From positions 1-40,972 of the forward strand of contig SEEL01000033.1 of NCBI GenBank assembly GCA_004144345.1: DNA of 40,972 bases, written 5' to 3'. Positions 7,356 to 15,243 of this stretch are shown piece by piece. Position 1 is the stretch's first letter. Every line of letters begins with the position of its first letter. This DNA is from Hyphomicrobiales bacterium (GTDB taxonomy: Bacteria > Pseudomonadota > Alphaproteobacteria > Rhizobiales > Devosiaceae). The position numbers and the translations under genes were made by a program. Under the pieces are notes generated by a model. That model had not been told where the DNA came from, ran no database searches, and was given only the letters and a program-made list of their open reading frames with translations.

Positions 7356-8158
7356 CGGCCAAATCCCTGCGCGCGCCAGGCCTCGTAGACCATCAGCCCC
7401 GTCGCAATGCCGAGGTTGAGGCTCTCCGCCCGTCCCATCATCGGGATGCGCACCAGCTCATCGCACTGGTCTTCGACCGCGTCCGGCAGGCCTGACTGCT
7501 CATTGCCCATCAGGATGCAGCTCCGCTCGCCATAGGTCGCTTCATGATGCGGGTGATCGCCCCGCATCGAGGCCGCGACGATCCGCACTTTGCCGGCCCC
7601 GCACCAGTCGCGGAACGCCGCGAACGGCACCGATGCCAGGCGCATCGCGAACAGCGAGCCCATGGTGGCGCGCACCGCGTCCACCGAGAAGGGATCGCAG
7701 GTGCTGCCGATCAGGATCACGCCATCGCATCCGGCCGCATCGGCCGTGCGGATGATCGTCCCCAGATTGCCGGGGTCGCGCACTTCATAGAGCGCCACAT
7801 AGCGGCGCTTCCCCGTCACCGGCAGATCCCGCAGCGGCGTCAGCCGCTGGTGGAAGGCCGCGACGATGCCCTGCGGATTGTCCTTGCCTGAAATCGCCGC
7901 CAGCACCTTATCGGCGGCCGTCAGAACCCGGGCGCCGGCGCCGCGCATCCGCTCCAGCAGGTCGCGCGTCCGCGGCCGGTCCGCCGCCGCGACATCGGCA
8001 AAGACATAGGCCGGCTTCCAGCCATTGCCGAGCGCCTCCTCGGCAAAATGCTCGCCCTCGGCGAGGAACAGCCCGGTCTCCTGCCGTTCCTTCTTGCGGT
8101 CCAGCGCCTTCAGCAGCTTTACCGTGTCATTGCTGGTCGATGAGATGTGCTCGAACAT
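7343..8158 (-). CDS. SpoU/TrmH-family RNA 2'-O-methyltransferase
   Basis: A 271-residue SPOUT-fold methyltransferase using S-adenosylmethionine on rRNA or tRNA ribose. The N-terminal substrate-binding part (about 1-110) begins [19 protein letters not shown]. The catalytic half has the three SpoU motifs: [32 protein letters not shown], and [19 protein letters not shown]. The exact target nucleotide cannot be told from sequence; RlmB- and TsnR-like roles are possible. It is antisense to the purine genes and overlaps the purQ end by 13 bases. Confidence 0.88.
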   Translation of the reverse strand: MFEHISSTSNDTVKLLKALDRKKERQETGLFLAEGEHFAEEALGNGWKPAYVFADVAAADRPRTRDLLERMRGAGARVLTAADKVLAAISGKDNPQGIVAAFHQRLTPLRDLPVTGKRRYVALYEVRDPGNLGTIIRTADAAGCDGVILIGSTCDPFSVDAVRATMGSLFAMRLASVPFAAFRDWCGAGKVRIVAASMRGDHPHHEATYGERSCILMGNEQSGLPDAVEDQCDELVRIPMMGRAESLNLGIATGLMVYEAWRAQGFGRQAT

Positions 8159-8267
8159 CAGGCACGTCTAGGGCGACAACGCCCAAACCGCAATCGCTGC
8201 CGCCTTCCTTGCGTCGTCCTTCACCAGAGGGCAAAGGTGCACCCATTCGATTCAGCCACGGCCCCTC

Positions 8268-8942
8268 ATGTCTATCCGCCTGCCCTATGCCCTGCTCGCC
8301 ATCCTCATTGGCGTCGTCGGCCTCGCCCTCAATTTCCACGGCATCGCCGGTACCATGGTCGCCTCGGCGACTAACCCGGAGCCGCGCAATTTCCCAAGCT
8401 TCCTCGTCTATTACTGGAGCTTCTTGACCAATCTCAGCAACACCGCGCTGCTGCTGATCTACCTTGCCGAGCTGACGCAGGCCCGCTGGCTGGGCTGGTT
8501 CCGCGATCCGGTCACCAAGGCCGGCATGGCGGGCATCATGATGCTGGTGATGTTCTTCTACCACTTCATGCTGGCGGCCAATCTGCCGCCCGTGCCGCCC
8601 ACCATCGAGATCTCCAACATCCTGCTGCACTACCTGACGCCGCTGCTTTATCTCGGCTGGTGGCTGTTCTTTTCGCCGCGCGGGGCCCTGCGTTTCCCCG
8701 ATCTGCCGATGATGCTGCTGCCGGGTCTGCTCTACGTCGCCTATATCGAGCTGCGGGGCCTCTGGGTGAACGACTACCCCTACACCATCCTCGATCCGGG
8801 CTTCGCCCCGCCCGGCGGCACGCCTGTCGGCTGGCTCACGGTCGGCATCAGCATCGGTGTGCTGGTGGTGCTCGTCGCAATCTTCGACTTGCTCCTCATC
8901 GCCATTGACGGTCTTATCGCGAGGCGGCGGCAGTCAGCCTGA
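8268..8942 (+). CDS. Pr6Pr-like six-helix membrane protein (copy 1)
   Basis: A 224-residue inner-membrane protein with about six hydrophobic helices, starting MSIRLPYALLAILIGVVGL. It resembles the Pr6Pr / FAR-17a-AIG1-like family: aromatic clusters such as FYHFMLA, a YLTPLLYLGWWLFF segment with a likely membrane histidine (LLHYLTP), and VNDYPYTILDP in the last loop. Function is unestablished; distant eukaryotic relatives hydrolyse lipid esters. The neighbouring gene ten bases downstream is a clear paralogue with the same landmarks, so this is a tandem duplication and probable operon. Confidence 0.75.
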   Translation: MSIRLPYALLAILIGVVGLALNFHGIAGTMVASATNPEPRNFPSFLVYYWSFLTNLSNTALLLIYLAELTQARWLGWFRDPVTKAGMAGIMMLVMFFYHFMLAANLPPVPPTIEISNILLHYLTPLLYLGWWLFFSPRGALRFPDLPMMLLPGLLYVAYIELRGLWVNDYPYTILDPGFAPPGGTPVGWLTVGISIGVLVVLVAIFDLLLIAIDGLIARRRQSA

Positions 8943-8952
8943 GGGGCATGGT

Positions 8953-9585
8953 TTGAAGAACATCGCGACGGGATTCGGGCTGGTCTTCGGCGCTGCGGCG
9001 CTCGTCCTGCAATTCGCCCTCGCGATCCCGCTGCGCATCGGCAATGGCGATACGCTGCTCGGCGCGGTGATCTACTTCTTCACCTTCTATACCATCCTCA
9101 CCAACATCATGCTGGTGCTGGTCTATGCCTCGGACCTCTGGCCCCGGCAGGGCCTCCGCTGGTGGCGTTCGCCGGTGACGCGCGGCATGATGGCGGCGGT
9201 AATCGTCCTGGTCGGGCTGTTCTACCATTTCGTGCTGGCCGGCACCTGGAACCCGCAGGGCTGGTCCAAGGTGGCCGACGTCAGCCTCCATTACGTCACC
9301 CCGATCTTCTACGTCCTGTGGTGGGTGCTGTTTCAGTGGCACGGCAAGCTCAAATACGCCCACATCCCGGTCATGCTGCTGCCCTCGACCATCTGGCTGG
9401 TCTGGGCCATGGCGCGCGGCGCCCTGCTCAATGAATACCCCTACCCAATCCTTGAGGCCCACATTCTCGGCTACCCCCAGGTGGCGCTCAACGTGCTGAT
9501 CGTGCTGGCCGGGGTGACGCTGCTCTGCGCCCTCATCGTCGCGCTCGACAAGGCACTCACCCGCATCGACATGCCGGGGCCATGA
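8953..9585 (+). CDS. Pr6Pr-like six-helix membrane protein (copy 2)
   Basis: A 210-residue paralogue of the gene just upstream. Shared landmarks are FFTFYTILTNI, FYHFVLAGTW, LHYVTPIFYVLWW and NEYPYPILE, giving about six membrane helices. The start is TTG at 8953, supported by GAGGGG at 8941-8946. The nearest ATG, at 8948, is out of frame, and the longer open frame upstream overlaps copy 1. The stop overlaps the next gene's ATG as ATGA, so translation is probably coupled. Function unknown. Confidence 0.75.
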   Translation: MKNIATGFGLVFGAAALVLQFALAIPLRIGNGDTLLGAVIYFFTFYTILTNIMLVLVYASDLWPRQGLRWWRSPVTRGMMAAVIVLVGLFYHFVLAGTWNPQGWSKVADVSLHYVTPIFYVLWWVLFQWHGKLKYAHIPVMLLPSTIWLVWAMARGALLNEYPYPILEAHILGYPQVALNVLIVLAGVTLLCALIVALDKALTRIDMPGP

Positions 9586-9953
9586 TGAGCGAACTCAACG
9601 TCCTCGGCGAACCCCTTCAGTCTTGCTCCGACGAGCCGCTGACCGGCTTTTTCCGCGATGGCCACTGCCATGCCGGGCAGGACGGCACGGCCCGCCACCT
9701 CGTCTGCATCGAAGCCAGCGCCGACTTCCTCGCCTTCAGCAAATCGGTCGGCAACGACCTCTCGACGCCCCGTCCGGAAATGGCCTTCCCCGGCCTCGTC
9801 CCGGGCGACCGCTGGTGCCTCCTCGCCCCCCGCTGGGCCGAAGCCCACCGCGCCGGCAAAGCCCCTCGCGTGGTGCTGCTGAGCACCCACGAAGCCGCCC
9901 TCAACTACACCGACCTCGCCACCCTCAAGGCCTACGCGCTGGACTTGTCCTGA
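9582..9953 (+). CDS. DUF2237 family protein
   Basis: A 123-residue soluble protein matching DUF2237: NVLGEPLQSCSDEPLTGFFRDG near the N-terminus, FSKSVGNDLSTPRPE in the middle, FPGLVPGDRWCLLAPRW, and the ending VLLSTHEAALNYTDLATLKAYA. Members are about 110-125 residues, so this one is full length. No biochemical role is known. Two ATG codons (9582 and 9585) are both possible; the first overlaps the previous stop. It ends a three-gene run with the two Pr6Pr-like proteins, 81 bases before purL. Confidence 0.85.
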   Translation: MMSELNVLGEPLQSCSDEPLTGFFRDGHCHAGQDGTARHLVCIEASADFLAFSKSVGNDLSTPRPEMAFPGLVPGDRWCLLAPRWAEAHRAGKAPRVVLLSTHEAALNYTDLATLKAYALDLS

Positions 9954-10034
9954 ATAACGGCGCCGCCGCTCTGTCCCCCCGGCGATTCCTGCGTTAAGAG
10001 GGCGCCATCGCGCTCCTGACCCCCGCGGAATCCC

Positions 10035-12263
10035 ATGGCCTTCGACAACAATATCGAGATCACGCCCAAGCTCATTGCCGATCACGGGCTGAAGTCGGAC
10101 GAGTACAAAAAGATCATCGAGCTGATCGGCCGCCAGCCGACCTACACCGAGCTCGGCATCTTCTCGGCCATGTGGAACGAGCACTGCTCCTACAAATCCT
10201 CGAAGAAATGGCTGCGCACGCTGCCCACCAGCGGCCCGCGCGTCATTCAGGGCCCCGGCGAGAATGCCGGCGTGGTCGATATCGGCGACGGCCAGGCGAT
10301 CGTCTTCAAGATGGAATCGCACAACCACCCGAGTTTCATCGAGCCCTACCAGGGTGCGGCGACCGGTGTCGGCGGGATTCTCCGCGACGTGTTCACCATG
10401 GGCGCCCGTCCGGTCGCGGCCATGAATGCGCTGCGCTTCGGCGCGCCGGAGCATGAAAAGACCCGCCATCTGGTGTCCGGCGTCGTCGCCGGCGTCGGCG
10501 GCTATGGCAATTCCTTCGGCGTGCCGACCGTTGGCGGCGAAGTCGAGTTCGACGCGCGCTACAATGGCAACATCCTCGTCAACGCCTTCGCGGCCGGCCT
10601 CGCCGACACCGACAAGATTTTCTACTCCAAGGCCGAGGGCGTCGGCCTGCCGGTCGTCTATCTTGGCGCCAAGACCGGACGCGACGGCGTCGGCGGCGCC
10701 ACCATGGCCTCGGCCGAATTCGGCGACGACATCGACGAAAAGCGCCCGACCGTCCAGGTCGGTGACCCCTTCACCGAAAAGCGCCTGCTCGAAGCCTGCC
10801 TCGAACTGATGCAGACCGGCGCCGTCATCGCCATACAGGATATGGGCGCCGCGGGCCTCACCTGCTCGGCCGTCGAAATGGGCGCCAAGGGCGACCTCGG
10901 CGTCGAACTCGATCTCGACAAGGTGCCGGTGCGCGAAGTCGCAATGACGCCCTATGAAATGATGCTGTCGGAGAGCCAGGAGCGCATGCTCATGGTGCTG
11001 CATCCCGAAAAGGAAGCCGAAGCCAGAGCGGTGTTCCAGAAATGGGAACTCGACTTCGCCACTGTCGGCCATACCACCGACGACCTCCGCTTCCGCGTGA
11101 AGTGGCAGGGCAATGTCGTGGCCGACCTGCCGATCAAGGAACTGGGCGACGCCGCCCCCGAATATGACCGCCCGTGGACCAAGCCCGAACCGCGCCAGCC
11201 GCTCGAGGCGAACGATATTCCACAAATGGATGTCGCCGACGCACTACTGAAGCTGGTGGGCACGCCTGCCCTCTCGTCGCGCCGCTGGGTTTATGAGCAG
11301 TATGACACCTATATCCAGGGCAATTCGCTGCAGCGCCCGGGCGGCGATGCCGGCGTCATCCGCGTCGAGGGTCACCCGACCAAGGCGCTCGCCTTCACCT
11401 CGGACGTGACGCCGCGCTATTGCGAGGCCGACCCCTATGAGGGCGGCAAGCAGGCCGTGGCCGAAGCCTGGCGCAATCTCACCGCCGTCGGTGCCGAGCC
11501 GCTCGCCGCTACCGACAATCTCAATTTCGGCAATCCCGAGCGCCCCGAGATCATGGGCCAGCTGGTCGAGGCCGTACGCGGCATCGGCGAGGCCTGCCGG
11601 GCGCTGGAATTCCCGATCGTTTCGGGCAATGTCTCGCTCTACAACGAGACCAACGGCAAGGGCATTCTGCCCACGCCCACCATTGGCGGCGTCGGCCTCA
11701 TCCCCGACTGGAACCGCACCACCCGCATCGGCTTCGCCGCCGCGGACGAAGCCATCCTCCTCGTCGGTGCGCCCGATTGGTGGGGCACGCATCTGGGCCA
11801 GTCGATCTATCTGCGCGACCTCTTCGACCGCCAGGACGGCCCGCCGCCGCCGGTGGATCTCGCGCATGAAAAGAAGGCCGGCGACCTCGTCCGCATCCTC
11901 ATCCGTGACGGCCACGCCACCGCGGTGCACGACCTCAGCGATGGCGGCCTTGCCATCGGCCTCGCCGAAATGGCGATGGCCTCGGGCATCGGCGCCACCA
12001 TCAACCAGCTGGAAGGCGGCGATCCCATCCCGCAATTCTTCGGCGAGGACCAGGGCCGCTATCTCGTCACCGTGAAGCGCGATTTCCTCGATCGCTTCTA
12101 TGACGAGATCTATCCCTATGCGGGCCTGTTCGTGCCGTGGATCGGCACCACCGGCGGCACGAGTCTGAAGCTGGGCAACGCCCGCGCCGTGGCTGTCGCC
12201 GACTTGAAGGCGGCGCATGAGGCGTGGTTCCCCAACTTCATGGCGGGCGAAATCGCGGCCTGA
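10035..12263 (+). CDS. purL: FGAM synthetase large subunit PurL (small form)
   Basis: PurL uses ATP and ammonia from PurQ to turn FGAR into FGAM in IMP synthesis. At 742 residues it is the small form that needs separate PurS and PurQ subunits, both present upstream. Seen features: [20 protein letters not shown] near residue 40, the glycine-rich [38 protein letters not shown], a second AIR-synthase-like half with [22 protein letters not shown], and [16 protein letters not shown]. No frame break. A large overlapping antisense frame was disregarded. It is followed at once by a palindrome and a HigBA module. Confidence 0.97.
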   Translation: MAFDNNIEITPKLIADHGLKSDEYKKIIELIGRQPTYTELGIFSAMWNEHCSYKSSKKWLRTLPTSGPRVIQGPGENAGVVDIGDGQAIVFKMESHNHPSFIEPYQGAATGVGGILRDVFTMGARPVAAMNALRFGAPEHEKTRHLVSGVVAGVGGYGNSFGVPTVGGEVEFDARYNGNILVNAFAAGLADTDKIFYSKAEGVGLPVVYLGAKTGRDGVGGATMASAEFGDDIDEKRPTVQVGDPFTEKRLLEACLELMQTGAVIAIQDMGAAGLTCSAVEMGAKGDLGVELDLDKVPVREVAMTPYEMMLSESQERMLMVLHPEKEAEARAVFQKWELDFATVGHTTDDLRFRVKWQGNVVADLPIKELGDAAPEYDRPWTKPEPRQPLEANDIPQMDVADALLKLVGTPALSSRRWVYEQYDTYIQGNSLQRPGGDAGVIRVEGHPTKALAFTSDVTPRYCEADPYEGGKQAVAEAWRNLTAVGAEPLAATDNLNFGNPERPEIMGQLVEAVRGIGEACRALEFPIVSGNVSLYNETNGKGILPTPTIGGVGLIPDWNRTTRIGFAAADEAILLVGAPDWWGTHLGQSIYLRDLFDRQDGPPPPVDLAHEKKAGDLVRILIRDGHATAVHDLSDGGLAIGLAEMAMASGIGATINQLEGGDPIPQFFGEDQGRYLVTVKRDFLDRFYDEIYPYAGLFVPWIGTTGGTSLKLGNARAVAVADLKAAHEAWFPNFMAGEIAA

Positions 12264-12265
12264 CC

Positions 12266-12314
12266 GTCAAGTGTCGCGTGACACTTGACAGTGCCGCAGC
12301 CATGACCCTATCTA
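12266..12314 (+). promoter_or_regulatory. higBA promoter and palindromic operator
   Basis: GTCAAGTGTC (12266-12275) and GACACTTGAC (12280-12289) form a perfect inverted repeat around GCGT. The right arm runs into TTGACA (12285-12290), a consensus -35; 18 bases on is TATCTA (12309-12314) as a possible -10, inside CCCTA-TC-TAGGG. The site begins three bases after the purL stop. HigA-type antitoxins normally bind palindromes over their own promoter. With this -10 the transcript would start at about the higB ATG, so the mRNA could be leaderless. The palindrome may also help end purL transcription. Confidence 0.55.
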
Positions 12315-12318
12315 GGGC

Positions 12319-12609
12319 ATGGACGTCGACAGCATAGCCCACAAGGGCCTGCGGCGGTTTTTCGAGACCGGCAATGCCAAGGGCATCGTCGGCGATACCG
12401 CCCGTTTGCGGAAGATGCTGGCCTTCATCGATGCTGCCCAAAGCCTTGGGGAGTTGGCGACGCCGCCAAACTATGGGCTGCATGAATTGACCGGCGACCG
12501 CAAAGGGATCTGGTCGATGACGGTGACAAAGAACTGGCGGCTGACGTTCCGCATCGATGCGCGCGGCGCACTGACGGAGATGAACCTCGAGGACTATCAT
12601 GGCTCTTAA
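12319..12609 (+). CDS. higB: HigB-type toxin (RelE/ParE superfamily)
   Basis: A 96-residue toxin of the HigB family, ribosome-dependent mRNA endonucleases of the RelE fold. Visible family features are HKGLRRFFETGNAKGI at the N-terminus, ARLRKMLAFIDAA, PPNYGLHELTGDRKGIWSM, and the core NWRLTFR near residues 74-80. It is in the toxin-first order typical of higBA and overlaps the antitoxin gene by 11 bases. The module sits exactly between purL and bolA, genes close together in relatives, so it looks like an insertion. Activity not shown. Confidence 0.9.
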   Translation: MDVDSIAHKGLRRFFETGNAKGIVGDTARLRKMLAFIDAAQSLGELATPPNYGLHELTGDRKGIWSMTVTKNWRLTFRIDARGALTEMNLEDYHGS

Positions 12610-12898
12610 GATGCATTCGTCGCTGGCGGTCCATGTCGGCGACTGGCTGAAGACGGAGATCGTCGCGCCTGCCGGCATTAGCGTGACGGCGCTGGCCGAG
12701 CATCTTGGCGTGTCGCGGCAGGCCCTGAGCACGCTGCTCAACGGCAATGCCAGCCTCTCGGCGGATATGGCGATCCGGTTCGAGAAGGCGTTCGGCGTCA
12801 AGGCGGATACACTGCTGCGCATGCAGGCGACCTACGAGCTGGCGCAGGCCCGACTCCACGAGCGCGATATCAAGGTCCGCAAACTCGCCGCGGCCTGA
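12599..12898 (+). CDS. higA: HigA-type antitoxin (XRE helix-turn-helix)
   Basis: A 99-residue antitoxin that should neutralise the upstream toxin and repress the operon. The helix-turn-helix is at about residues 28-50: ISVTALAEHLGVSRQALSTLLNG, followed by SLSADMAIRFEKAFGVKADTLLRMQ, the classic HigA/VapI signature. The C-terminal helix (80-99) is rich in charged residues. The ATG is inside the end of higB, pointing to translational coupling. The likely operator is the palindrome at 12266-12289. A CATCCG-AA-CGGATG hairpin at 12912-12925 follows the stop. Confidence 0.92.
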   Translation: MALKMHSSLAVHVGDWLKTEIVAPAGISVTALAEHLGVSRQALSTLLNGNASLSADMAIRFEKAFGVKADTLLRMQATYELAQARLHERDIKVRKLAAA

Positions 12899-12988
12899 CC
12901 GGAGCGCTTTACATCCGAACGGATGATGCGCCCGGCCGCTTCCTCTGGCACCCCTGTTACGCGGCGGGGCGCCATTGAGGAGGCCATG

Positions 12989-13306
12989 ATGTCTCGACTA
13001 CCATTGCTCGCGACTGCCGCGGCGCTGGCTTTTGCCATCGCGTCAGTCGCTCCAGCCCATGCCTGGGTCAAGTCCTTCGAGGGAACCCGCGGCCAGGTCC
13101 GATCGGCCTGTTCTGCGGTCGGTGGCGAACTCATCGAAGGCGGCACCAATACGACCTGCTTCAACCACAAGAATGGGACGGGCGTCAGCTGCGGCGACGA
13201 CGGCAAGTGCACCGGCAGCGGTCCCGGCCAAGGTCCCAATCGCGCCGCCGACGTCTCGACCATGCTCGGCACAATCGTCGCACCAACTACCGGCACCAAG
13301 CGGTGA
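12989..13306 (+). CDS. Small secreted or periplasmic protein, unknown
   Basis: A 105-residue protein with a clear Sec signal peptide: MSRLPLLATAAALAFAIAS, then a likely cut after AHA (about residue 25). The mature part, some 80 residues, has four cysteines (in SACSA, TTCFN, VSCGD and GKCTG) that could form two disulfides, and a Gly/Thr/Asn-rich centre. I do not recognise the family. Start at 12989 rather than 12986 or upstream, because GAGGAGG (12977-12983) is best spaced for it. It follows higA by about 90 bases. A strong hairpin follows the stop. Confidence 0.7.
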   Translation: MSRLPLLATAAALAFAIASVAPAHAWVKSFEGTRGQVRSACSAVGGELIEGGTNTTCFNHKNGTGVSCGDDGKCTGSGPGQGPNRAADVSTMLGTIVAPTTGTKR

Positions 13307-13311
13307 CGGTG

Positions 13312-13340
13312 GGGCCGGCGGTTCCTCCAGCCGCCGGCCC
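13312..13340 (+). terminator. Hairpin terminator-like element
   Basis: GGGCCGGCGG (13312-13321) and CCGCCGGCCC (13331-13340) form a perfect 10-bp stem with a nine-base loop, six bases after the secreted-protein stop. There is no U-run, so termination is likely but not certain. Confidence 0.55.
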
Positions 13341-13408
13341 GTATCGGCGTTGCTGCCCTGACGCAGCGCATGGCATAGTCTCCGCCTGACCAACTGCGGA
13401 GTCTTCCC

Positions 13409-13642
13409 ATGCCCATGAGCGCGTCCGAAATCGAAAAACGGATCAAAGCGGCGATCCCGGACGCCATCGTCGAACTGCGCGATCTCGCCGGCGACGACAA
13501 TCACTGGGCCGCCACCGTCATCTCCGAACAGTTCCGCGGCAAATCCCGCGTCGAGCAGCAGCGCCTCATCAACAACGCCTTCGGCGCCGACATGGGCACC
13601 ACCCTCCACGCCCTCACCGTCCAGACCAAAGCGCCGGACTGA
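13409..13642 (+). CDS. bolA: BolA family protein
   Basis: A 77-residue BolA/IbaG-type protein that partners with monothiol glutaredoxins to hold or pass on a [2Fe-2S] cluster, linked to iron signalling. Seen: the short helix SASEIEKRIKAAIPDA, the DDNHWAATVIS strand region, the signature FRGKSRVEQQRLINNAFGADM, and the final strand TTLHALTVQT. The histidine in the NHW segment and the one near the C-terminus (LHAL) are the usual cluster ligands. GGAG (13398-13401) supports the start. grxD lies about 780 bases downstream, separated by one membrane-protein gene. Confidence 0.9.
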   Translation: MPMSASEIEKRIKAAIPDAIVELRDLAGDDNHWAATVISEQFRGKSRVEQQRLINNAFGADMGTTLHALTVQTKAPD

Positions 13643-13672
13643 GCCCTCCCGGCGCGAACAACGTCTGCACCG

Positions 13673-13712
13673 TTGCTTCAAATCATTCCGCTCCGTATTG
13701 CTAGGGCAATAC
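13673..13712 (+). promoter_or_regulatory. Promoter with overlapping inverted repeat
   Basis: TTGCTT (13673-13678) and TATTGC (13696-13701), 17 bases apart, form a weak sigma-70-like promoter. GTATTGC (13695-13701) and GCAATAC (13706-13712) are a perfect inverted repeat around TAGG, overlapping the -10. It precedes the membrane protein at 13730 and may be a repressor site. The repeat could instead end bolA transcription. Confidence 0.4.
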
Positions 13713-13729
13713 TGACCGGAGTTATTGCA

Positions 13730-14311
13730 ATGCTTCGTGTTCTTGCCTTCTTCCTCGCCGCGACTGCAATTATCAGCGGCGTCCTCGGTCTTATCATGAT
13801 CGCCAGCGGCGCTCTGGCCGCCAACACCAGCGACATTGTCGTCGGCGCCGCGATGATCGTCCTCCCGGCCCTGGGTTACGCAGCGCTTCGCTGGTATGCT
13901 TGGCAGAGGGGGCGGCGCGCTTTCGACGCGGTGCTGCAGGACGGTTTCGCGGCCGATGGGCAGAACTGGTTCGATGGGTGCGGTGTGGCAATCAGCACCA
14001 CGCGCAGCCAGATTCTCGTGGCAGTGCCGGGAGCGCAGAGGGTCTACCCTGCCAGCGAGATGCGGGCCGTCTATTCGATCGTAACGGGCGACGTCTACGG
14101 ACCAGGCGGTATTGCCGTGCATGCCGACGGCATGCTGGCCGGTCTCGTCTCGATCATCGCCTTTGGCCGCGTGATTCTCGCCTACTTCACCGATGGCATG
14201 TTCATCGATTTCAGCGACGGCACGCGATGGCGAATTGTCGGCGTCCGGAAGGCGGACGCACGCGCGTGGGAGCAGCGCTTCGCCGACGCCGGACTCCCGC
14301 TGGCCGCATAG
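13730..14311 (+). CDS. Membrane-anchored protein, unknown function
   Basis: A 193-residue protein with two N-terminal membrane helices (about 2-22 and 30-52), then a soluble part of about 135 residues. That part has WFDGCGVAISTTRSQILVAVPG, resembling the beta-rich domain of PH-like membrane proteins, and a further hydrophobic stretch near 140-157. I do not recognise a named family. An in-frame TTG at 13673 exists, but GGAG (13718-13721) correctly precedes the ATG at 13730. It is inserted between bolA and grxD, genes often adjacent in relatives. Confidence 0.7.
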   Translation: MLRVLAFFLAATAIISGVLGLIMIASGALAANTSDIVVGAAMIVLPALGYAALRWYAWQRGRRAFDAVLQDGFAADGQNWFDGCGVAISTTRSQILVAVPGAQRVYPASEMRAVYSIVTGDVYGPGGIAVHADGMLAGLVSIIAFGRVILAYFTDGMFIDFSDGTRWRIVGVRKADARAWEQRFADAGLPLAA

Positions 14312-14425
14312 CTGCCTCCATCGTCACCTCCCGATGAACGCCTCGACATGGCCCCGATCTGGGCCTATCTATCCGGCAAACATTCCTGACGGCCCGCTGG
14401 GCCGGGCACGCGAAAGGCAGAGCCC

Positions 14426-14761
14426 ATGACCGACATCAACGCCCGTATCGACGAGCAGGTGAAGAACAACGACGTGTTCCTCTACATGAAGGGCACCAAG
14501 GATTTCCCGATGTGCGGCTTCTCCGGCCGCGTCGTGCAGATTCTCGATTATCTCGGCGTCGACTACCAGACCGCCAATGTGCTCGAGGACCAGGATCTGC
14601 GCGAAGGCATCAAGGCCTACACCAACTGGCCGACCATTCCGCAGCTCTACGTCAAGGGCGAGTTCGTCGGCGGCGCCGACATCATCACCGAGATGTTCCA
14701 GGCGGGCGAATTGCAGACGCACTTCGCCGAAAAGGGCGTCGCGCTCAAGCAGACCGCCTGA
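14426..14761 (+). CDS. grxD: Monothiol glutaredoxin Grx4
   Basis: A 111-residue class II glutaredoxin that carries a glutathione-ligated [2Fe-2S] cluster and works with BolA proteins. The active site is CGFS with Cys30, in KGTKDFPMCGFSGRVV. The glutathione-binding elements NWPTIPQLYVKGEFVGGADI follow. Length is standard. It is transcribed in the same direction as bolA, 783 bases upstream, and ends at a bidirectional terminator shared with the convergent Dabb gene. Identification is firm. Confidence 0.96.
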   Translation: MTDINARIDEQVKNNDVFLYMKGTKDFPMCGFSGRVVQILDYLGVDYQTANVLEDQDLREGIKAYTNWPTIPQLYVKGEFVGGADIITEMFQAGELQTHFAEKGVALKQTA

Positions 14762-14772
14762 TCCAGTCTGCC

Positions 14773-14792
14773 GGGCTCGCCCAGGCGAGCCC
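14773..14792. terminator. Bidirectional hairpin between grxD and Dabb gene
   Basis: GGGCTCGC (14773-14780) and GCGAGCCC (14785-14792) pair perfectly around CCAG. The element fills the 31-base gap between two convergent genes and can serve both directions. No U-run is seen on either side. Confidence 0.6.
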
Positions 14793-15113
14793 TCAGGCCG
14801 AGCGCCTGATCGACCCCACGGCCTCTTCCGCCGCCTCGAAATCGGCCGCGAGGCGCAGTTCGCGCAGCGGCCGGACCCGGCGGGTGGCTTCGGCATAGGT
14901 CGGATGCGCCTTATAGGCCCGGAGCGCCGCCTCGTTCTCGAACTCGGCATAGACGACCACGTCGACGTCATTGCCGATCTGGTCGACCTTGCGGTTCTCG
15001 GTCACCTCGAAATGGCTGACATGCGGGATGCTCCCGAGCAGGCTGAGGCCATCCAGTATGGCGGGCAGGTTTTCGGGGGTCTTGGCAGTAAAGAAGACGA
15101 TGTGGCGGATCAA
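14793..15113 (-). CDS. Dabb family (stress-responsive A/B barrel) protein
   Basis: A 106-residue protein of the Dabb family, starting MIRHIVFFTAKTPENLPAI, with SHFEVTENRKVDQIGNDVDVVVYAEFENEAALRAYKAHPTY in the centre split over two strands and a helix. Such proteins form dimeric alpha-beta barrels; bacterial functions are mostly unknown. It is convergent with grxD. Starts and length fit the family. No partner gene is evident. Confidence 0.85.
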   Translation of the reverse strand: MIRHIVFFTAKTPENLPAILDGLSLLGSIPHVSHFEVTENRKVDQIGNDVDVVVYAEFENEAALRAYKAHPTYAEATRRVRPLRELRLAADFEAAEEAVGSIRRSA

Positions 15114-15181
15114 AAGCGGGCTCCGGCGTTTGCCGTGGAAGTAAGCTCTTCAGCCCCCACGTCAATGCGTCATGAAGACTC

Positions 15182-15198
15182 GTGATAAGCTTCATCAC
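15182..15198 (+). promoter_or_regulatory. Inverted repeat upstream of MFS gene
   Basis: GTGAT (15182-15186) and ATCAC (15194-15198) flank a 7-base spacer. It lies 45-62 bases before the MFS start at 15244, in a short AT-richer stretch. A regulator-binding site is possible; the regulator is unknown and no clear -10/-35 pair was found. Confidence 0.3.
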
Positions 15199-15243
15199 AA
15201 CAACTCGTTTCGAATAGCAGCCCGCAGGGCGTAATTACCCGCC

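Noticed and set aside
9471-11225. A 584-codon open frame antisense to purL
   Set aside because: It mirrors purL codons in GC-rich DNA, has low-complexity His/Ala/Gly/Arg-rich sequence, and lacks a family match; purL is certain.
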